Shown one piece after another: positions 6,128 through 9,359 of a stretch of DNA of 9,359 nt. The stretch covers positions 1 through 9,359 of the forward strand of contig DIYR01000128.1 of assembly GCA_002429085.1 (NCBI GenBank). The letters run 5' to 3'. This DNA comes from Flavobacteriales bacterium UBA6049. GTDB lineage: Bacteria > Bacteroidota > Bacteroidia > Flavobacteriales_G > Salibacteraceae. The number at the start of each line of letters is the position of its first letter. Position 1 is the stretch's first letter. A model generated the notes under the pieces. That model ran no database searches, was not told the origin of the DNA, and was given only the letters and a program-made list of their open reading frames with translations. Position numbers and translations under genes: made by a program.

Positions 6128-6853
6128 TTATCTATAGAAGCTCGGGTTTTCCCCTGAAATACGTTTGAATTCATATGTCATATGCGCATGGTCAAAAAAA
6201 TCCATATCAGAAGCTATTTCTAGAAGACTGTTGTTTTTTAAAGTTGCAATTGATTTCTTAGCATTATTGAATCGAACAATACGAGAAAATTCTTTTAAGG
6301 ATAGACCAATATAATTTTTAAAACGTCTTTCTAATTGTCTTAAACTTATACAGTGAGATCTTGCTAAATCGTCAATTTTTGCGGTTCCTCCTAGTAGCCT
6401 GATTTCTTGTGAAACGGATAAAATCAATTTGTCTTGTGTTGTGTGATTTTGTCTGAATGAGGTCTCTATGAAATTTTCAAGAAAATCGATTTTGGCTTTT
6501 AAATTCTCCAAATCATTTAGTTTACTTGAAATATTGTGGTTTGTTTCTGGAAGTATGTGAGCTAATTCAATTCGCAAGTTCTTGGTTTCATCAAGAGGTA
6601 TTTTGGATAACCAACCAAAATTTTCCGTTTTAAAACGTATTCCGATTAAATCAGACTCAGTGTCTAATTTCCGTAACTGGTATTTTGTCATGACCCCTGA
6701 TAGAAATCCCTGATTTAGTTTACAGTCGAAAATTAAGTCGGCACAGTTATCTGGTAACACCTTGAAACTCTCGTCCGCTTTATTTTTTGAGAATGTCCAA
6801 AAGGAGTCGATTAAGTTAGCAAGTCCTTTTGAAGGTTGTATTTCTTGGTACAT
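6128..6853 (-). CDS. AraC-family transcriptional regulator
   Basis: The 241-residue protein has an N-terminal domain (about 1-110) of the kind often annotated DUF6597: it opens YQEIQPSKGLANLIDSFW and contains VLPDNCADLIFD and then LIGIRF. A C-terminal AraC domain with two helix-turn-helix units follows. The first is near 157-180 (DDLARSHCISLRQLERRFK) and the second near 208-232 (LEIASDMDFFDHAHMTYEFK). It ends with the family signature ENPSFYR. The N-terminal domain presumably senses a small ligand, which is not known. The gene precedes the VOC lipoprotein gene by 60 bp on the same strand. Regulators of this type are often found next to VOC proteins, so it probably controls that gene and perhaps itself. 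The start is the ATG complementary to 6851-6853. The upstream region lacks a TAnnTTTG match. Confidence 0.92.
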   Translation of the reverse strand: MYQEIQPSKGLANLIDSFWTFSKNKADESFKVLPDNCADLIFDCKLNQGFLSGVMTKYQLRKLDTESDLIGIRFKTENFGWLSKIPLDETKNLRIELAHILPETNHNISSKLNDLENLKAKIDFLENFIETSFRQNHTTQDKLILSVSQEIRLLGGTAKIDDLARSHCISLRQLERRFKNYIGLSLKEFSRIVRFNNAKKSIATLKNNSLLEIASDMDFFDHAHMTYEFKRISGENPSFYR

Positions 6854-6861
6854 TGTTGTTT

Positions 6862-6961
6862 TGAATTATCGCCAATGTGTTTTATAGTTTGCTTTATGGG
6901 CGTATAAAAGGCTTATTCCGCGATAAACGGTGTATTTGTATGACCATTTTGCTATACGTGT
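6862..6961. other. Possible dispersed intergenic element upstream of the AraC gene
   Basis: This segment begins with ATCGCCAATGTG followed by TTTTATAGTTTGC, contains CCGCGATAAACGG in its middle, and ends with TTTGCTATACGTG. The ends share an inverted TATAG core. The right-end word TTGCTATACGTGT also occurs at 541-553. From memory, flavobacterial genomes carry short intergenic repeats with ends of this TATAG/CACGTTGGC kind around a TTTATCGCGG-like core. I cannot confirm this from a single copy, and an exact 13-mer match in a window of this size can arise by chance. Confidence 0.25.
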
Positions 6962-7013
6962 TTTTTCTTCCAAGTGTTCAAGTGGATTCTTAGCCCTAAA
7001 AGGATTCTCTCTA

Positions 7014-7070
7014 GCAAATAAACCACATTTGACCATCAATCAGCAATTGATGGTCAAACTGTTTATTAGC
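7014..7070 (-). terminator. Strong hairpin, probable terminator of the TonB-dependent receptor gene
   Basis: A perfect 13-bp stem, TTTGACCATCAAT (7028-7040) with ATTGATGGTCAAA (7046-7058), closes a 5-nt loop. Beyond a small internal loop, a further arm of 10 nt (7014-7023 with 7061-7070) pairs with one mismatch, making a 57-nt structure. It lies about 55 nt after the receptor stop codon. The strand downstream is T-rich (GTTTATTTGC) but lacks a long T-run, so it could also stabilise the mRNA 3' end or work in both directions. Confidence 0.6.
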
Positions 7071-7124
7071 AAAAGTAATGTGAAGACCTCCCCCCTATTT
7101 GCTTAAGTTATTCTTCGTTAATCG

Positions 7125-9359
7125 CTAGTTTAATCCAAACTTTAATCCACCAAAATAGGTGATAGGTCTGCTTGGGCCGTAGATATAAGCTGCATCTCGA
7201 TCAGCACCTAAATCAAAGTCATCTTGGTAGCTGTTTAGTAGGTTTTGCACGCCAGCAAAGAATTCGATGCGGTAGTTATCGTCAAAGTAAAGGGTGTAAG
7301 ATGTTTTCAAATTCAATTCAAAGAAATCTGGCGTTTCTTCAATAATGGTTCGTTCTGTTTCAGGATTAATTACATGTGGTACCTTCATAGCGCCAGTATA
7401 CACTCCTGTGGTAGAGAATTTCCAAGCGGCTACTGGTTGATAGGTAAAGGTGTAGAAACCATACACATTTGGGGTGCGCAGTAACTCATCTGTAACAGCA
7501 GTTGGAGAGGCATCTCCTTCTTCTGGTGCCCAAATTTCTTCATCGCTATCATAGGCAGTAGACTGAATGGTGGCACCTGCAGATAGAATGTATTTAGAAG
7601 TATAAGCAATGTTTGCTTCAAGGTTGATTCCTTGTACAGAAAGCCCATCGCCATTTCGTTTTGTAATCACACCAACACCATTAGGTAATTCTTGCTGATC
7701 TGATGAAATAAACGGATCTTCTAAGTAGGTGTAGAATCCTTCAATAACAATGTTTTGTTGCCACTTATTCCTGCTTTTGGTGTAATTCAAAGAGGCGGTA
7801 TAACTATGCGATCTTTCGGTAACCAAGTTAGGATCTAGTCTGGTAAATAAGGCTGCGCCTCCAACTGTTTCAATGTGTAGGTCTTCGTCAAATGCTTGTG
7901 GAGCGCGATATCCTTGTGCGTACGATACGCGAGCTTTCCAAGTTTGGCCTAACTCATACATGGCACTCACTCTTGGAACAAGCACATCTAGTTTGCGATC
8001 ATTCGTTAACTCTTCACCAGCGAGATTGTAGTTACCGTCAATATCAACGTGATCATATCGTCCGCCCACAATAAGGCATAAACGCTCAATCGGATCCCAT
8101 TCTATTTGTGCATAACTACCAATAGTACCCACTGTTTGATCAATGGCACGGTCATACCCAGGCATGCGATCGTTTACCTCGTTGTATTGGTATTCAGCTC
8201 CTGAGGTTAAAATCAGGTTTGGCCTAAAGTTGAGCGAGTATTGTAATCCACCAACAGCGGCTAAATCATCTGATTTTCCATAGGCATTTAAAGCAAGTTC
8301 ATCTTCTACCGTAATGGTATCGCCAGGTTGTAGAATTCTACCGCCTCCGCCATAATAACTATCTCTATCGGTAGATTGAAATGTTCCGTAGATAGAGAAA
8401 CGGTGTTTTTCGTTTTTCGAGAGCAATTCATATGAAGTACCGGCACCATAAATGCTATGTCCCAATTCTTCGGCAATGTCTGTTTGGTGTGGAGGAAGGT
8501 TAAACTTGTTACCACCCCTGCGGTATTCAGAAATGTGGTATCCGTTCAACTTGATTTTACTGCGTTCTGTTACCTTCCAAAAAGCATCGAAACCAACCGT
8601 GGTGTTCTCTAGTTGAGTGATTTCAGAAAAATCATCACCATTGGCATCCCAATAATCTCGCTTACGGTTAAAACCATAGAAGCTAACTCCCTTTTGTAAG
8701 TTCTTCGATACGATGCTGCTGTTGAATGATAACACTCTGTCTGAAGCTTCACCATCAATCAAACTTTGGTTAACCCCTAATTCAAAGCTGTTATCCACAG
8801 GATCTTTTGTTAAAATGTTCACCGTTCCAGCAATGGCATTTCCACCGTATAGTACAGAGCCACCGCCTTTTACCACTTCAATACGGTCAATCATATTGGT
8901 AGGAATCATCTCTAATGCGTATACACCAGAAAGCGCGGAAAATACAGGGCGACTATTGATCAGTATTTGCGAATAGGCGCCTTCTAGTCCATTCATTCGC
9001 AATTGTGTGAAGCCGCAATTCTGACAATTTGTTTCAACCCGTAATCCAGGAGAGAAGCTCAATCCTTCTGCCATACTTAACGATTGGGTTGATTCAAACG
9101 TACGTTGACCAATCTGATTCACTACTATAGGAGATTCGTATAATGGAATTTCGTTACGCGTGCCAGTTACTACTACTTGGTTCAACTTGAGTAAGTCTTG
9201 CTGCATGGTGAAATCTAATTTCTTAGAAGGAGTATCCATTTCTGTTTCAATTTGAAAATCAGTATACCCAACTAGACTCGCTTTGATGGTGTAAGTTCCG
9301 TAGGCTAGTCCCTCAAAGATGTAGTTGCCTTGAGCATTGGTAGTGGTGTTGTGAGTTTC
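7125..9359 (-). CDS. TonB-dependent outer-membrane receptor (5' end outside window)
   Basis: The frame stays open from the stop at 7125 to the right edge, giving 744 residues; the ATG at 9237-9239 is internal. Numbered from the edge, residues about 1-56 are the end of a carboxypeptidase-like regulatory domain (TNAQGNYIFEGLAYGTYTIK, then VGYTDFQ). A TonB-box-like segment LNQVVVTGTR follows at 59-68. The plug domain covers about 72-190 and contains LRMNGLEGAYSQILINSRPV, IDRIEVVKGGGSVLYGGNAI and AGTVNILTKDP. The rest is a 22-strand-type beta-barrel, ending with a strand ITYFGGLKFGLN. It should take up a bound substrate across the outer membrane using TonB energy. A CxxC pair (C112 and C115, in NCQNCGF) lies in the plug. 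The CirA/BtuB-like layout suggests a metal chelate or similar ligand, but the substrate cannot be read. The gene is visibly richer in G+C than its neighbours. Confidence 0.95.
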   Translation of the reverse strand, partial: ETHNTTTNAQGNYIFEGLAYGTYTIKASLVGYTDFQIETEMDTPSKKLDFTMQQDLLKLNQVVVTGTRNEIPLYESPIVVNQIGQRTFESTQSLSMAEGLSFSPGLRVETNCQNCGFTQLRMNGLEGAYSQILINSRPVFSALSGVYALEMIPTNMIDRIEVVKGGGSVLYGGNAIAGTVNILTKDPVDNSFELGVNQSLIDGEASDRVLSFNSSIVSKNLQKGVSFYGFNRKRDYWDANGDDFSEITQLENTTVGFDAFWKVTERSKIKLNGYHISEYRRGGNKFNLPPHQTDIAEELGHSIYGAGTSYELLSKNEKHRFSIYGTFQSTDRDSYYGGGGRILQPGDTITVEDELALNAYGKSDDLAAVGGLQYSLNFRPNLILTSGAEYQYNEVNDRMPGYDRAIDQTVGTIGSYAQIEWDPIERLCLIVGGRYDHVDIDGNYNLAGEELTNDRKLDVLVPRVSAMYELGQTWKARVSYAQGYRAPQAFDEDLHIETVGGAALFTRLDPNLVTERSHSYTASLNYTKSRNKWQQNIVIEGFYTYLEDPFISSDQQELPNGVGVITKRNGDGLSVQGINLEANIAYTSKYILSAGATIQSTAYDSDEEIWAPEEGDASPTAVTDELLRTPNVYGFYTFTYQPVAAWKFSTTGVYTGAMKVPHVINPETERTIIEETPDFFELNLKTSYTLYFDDNYRIEFFAGVQNLLNSYQDDFDLGADRDAAYIYGPSRPITYFGGLKFGLN

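Noticed and set aside
7245..8976. Several small open frames on both strands inside the receptor gene
   Set aside because: They are out-of-frame shadows of a gene with clear domain structure and have no motifs of their own.
9237..9239. ATG as the start of the receptor gene
   Set aside because: The frame continues upstream to the window edge with a recognisable carboxypeptidase-like regulatory domain, so this Met is internal.

Overview
The window is AT-rich bacterial DNA from a member of the Bacteroidota, probably a flavobacterium or close relative. The evidence is the gene families and signals present: a SusC/CirA-type TonB-dependent receptor with an N-terminal carboxypeptidase-like regulatory domain, a LytTR response regulator paired with a His_kinase-type sensor, weak or absent Shine-Dalgarno sites, and several exact matches to the Bacteroidota -7 promoter element TAnnTTTG. 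All confidently called genes lie on the minus strand. There is no tRNA, rRNA, CRISPR array, transposase or integrase in view.

Layout from left to right: (1) 1-204, the N-terminus of a probable alpha/beta hydrolase cut by the window edge, with a strong palindrome at 235-267 in its upstream region. (2) 205-831, a gene-free stretch holding an inverted pair of TTCGACTCnGCTC repeats. (3) 832-2319, a membrane-anchored class C beta-lactamase-fold serine hydrolase with C-terminal TPR repeats. (4) 2503-4324, a two-gene two-component operon (sensor kinase then LytTR regulator, overlapping by 8 nt). (5) 4325-4659, an intergenic stretch with an unrecognised plus-strand open frame that may be a gene remnant. 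(6) 4660-5361, an exported protein of unknown function. (7) 5552-6067, a VOC/glyoxalase-fold protein carrying a lipoprotein signal. (8) 6128-6853, an AraC-type regulator just upstream of it in transcription order. (9) 6854-7124, an intergenic region with a possible dispersed element and a very strong hairpin that probably terminates the receptor gene. (10) 7125-9359, a TonB-dependent outer-membrane receptor whose 5' end lies outside the window.

Most of the window looks like small, loosely connected units rather than one pathway. The clear functional pairs are the kinase with its regulator, and the AraC regulator with the VOC lipoprotein. The serine hydrolase lies directly downstream of the two-component operon but has its own candidate promoter, so control of it by the LytTR regulator is only a hypothesis. 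The receptor gene is visibly richer in G+C than the very AT-rich genes to its left. I see no convincing new multi-gene system. The most unusual points are the lipoprotein leader placed in front of an otherwise normal VOC start, the plus-strand remnant at 4392-4604, the operator-like palindrome at 235-267, and the intergenic repeat elements.
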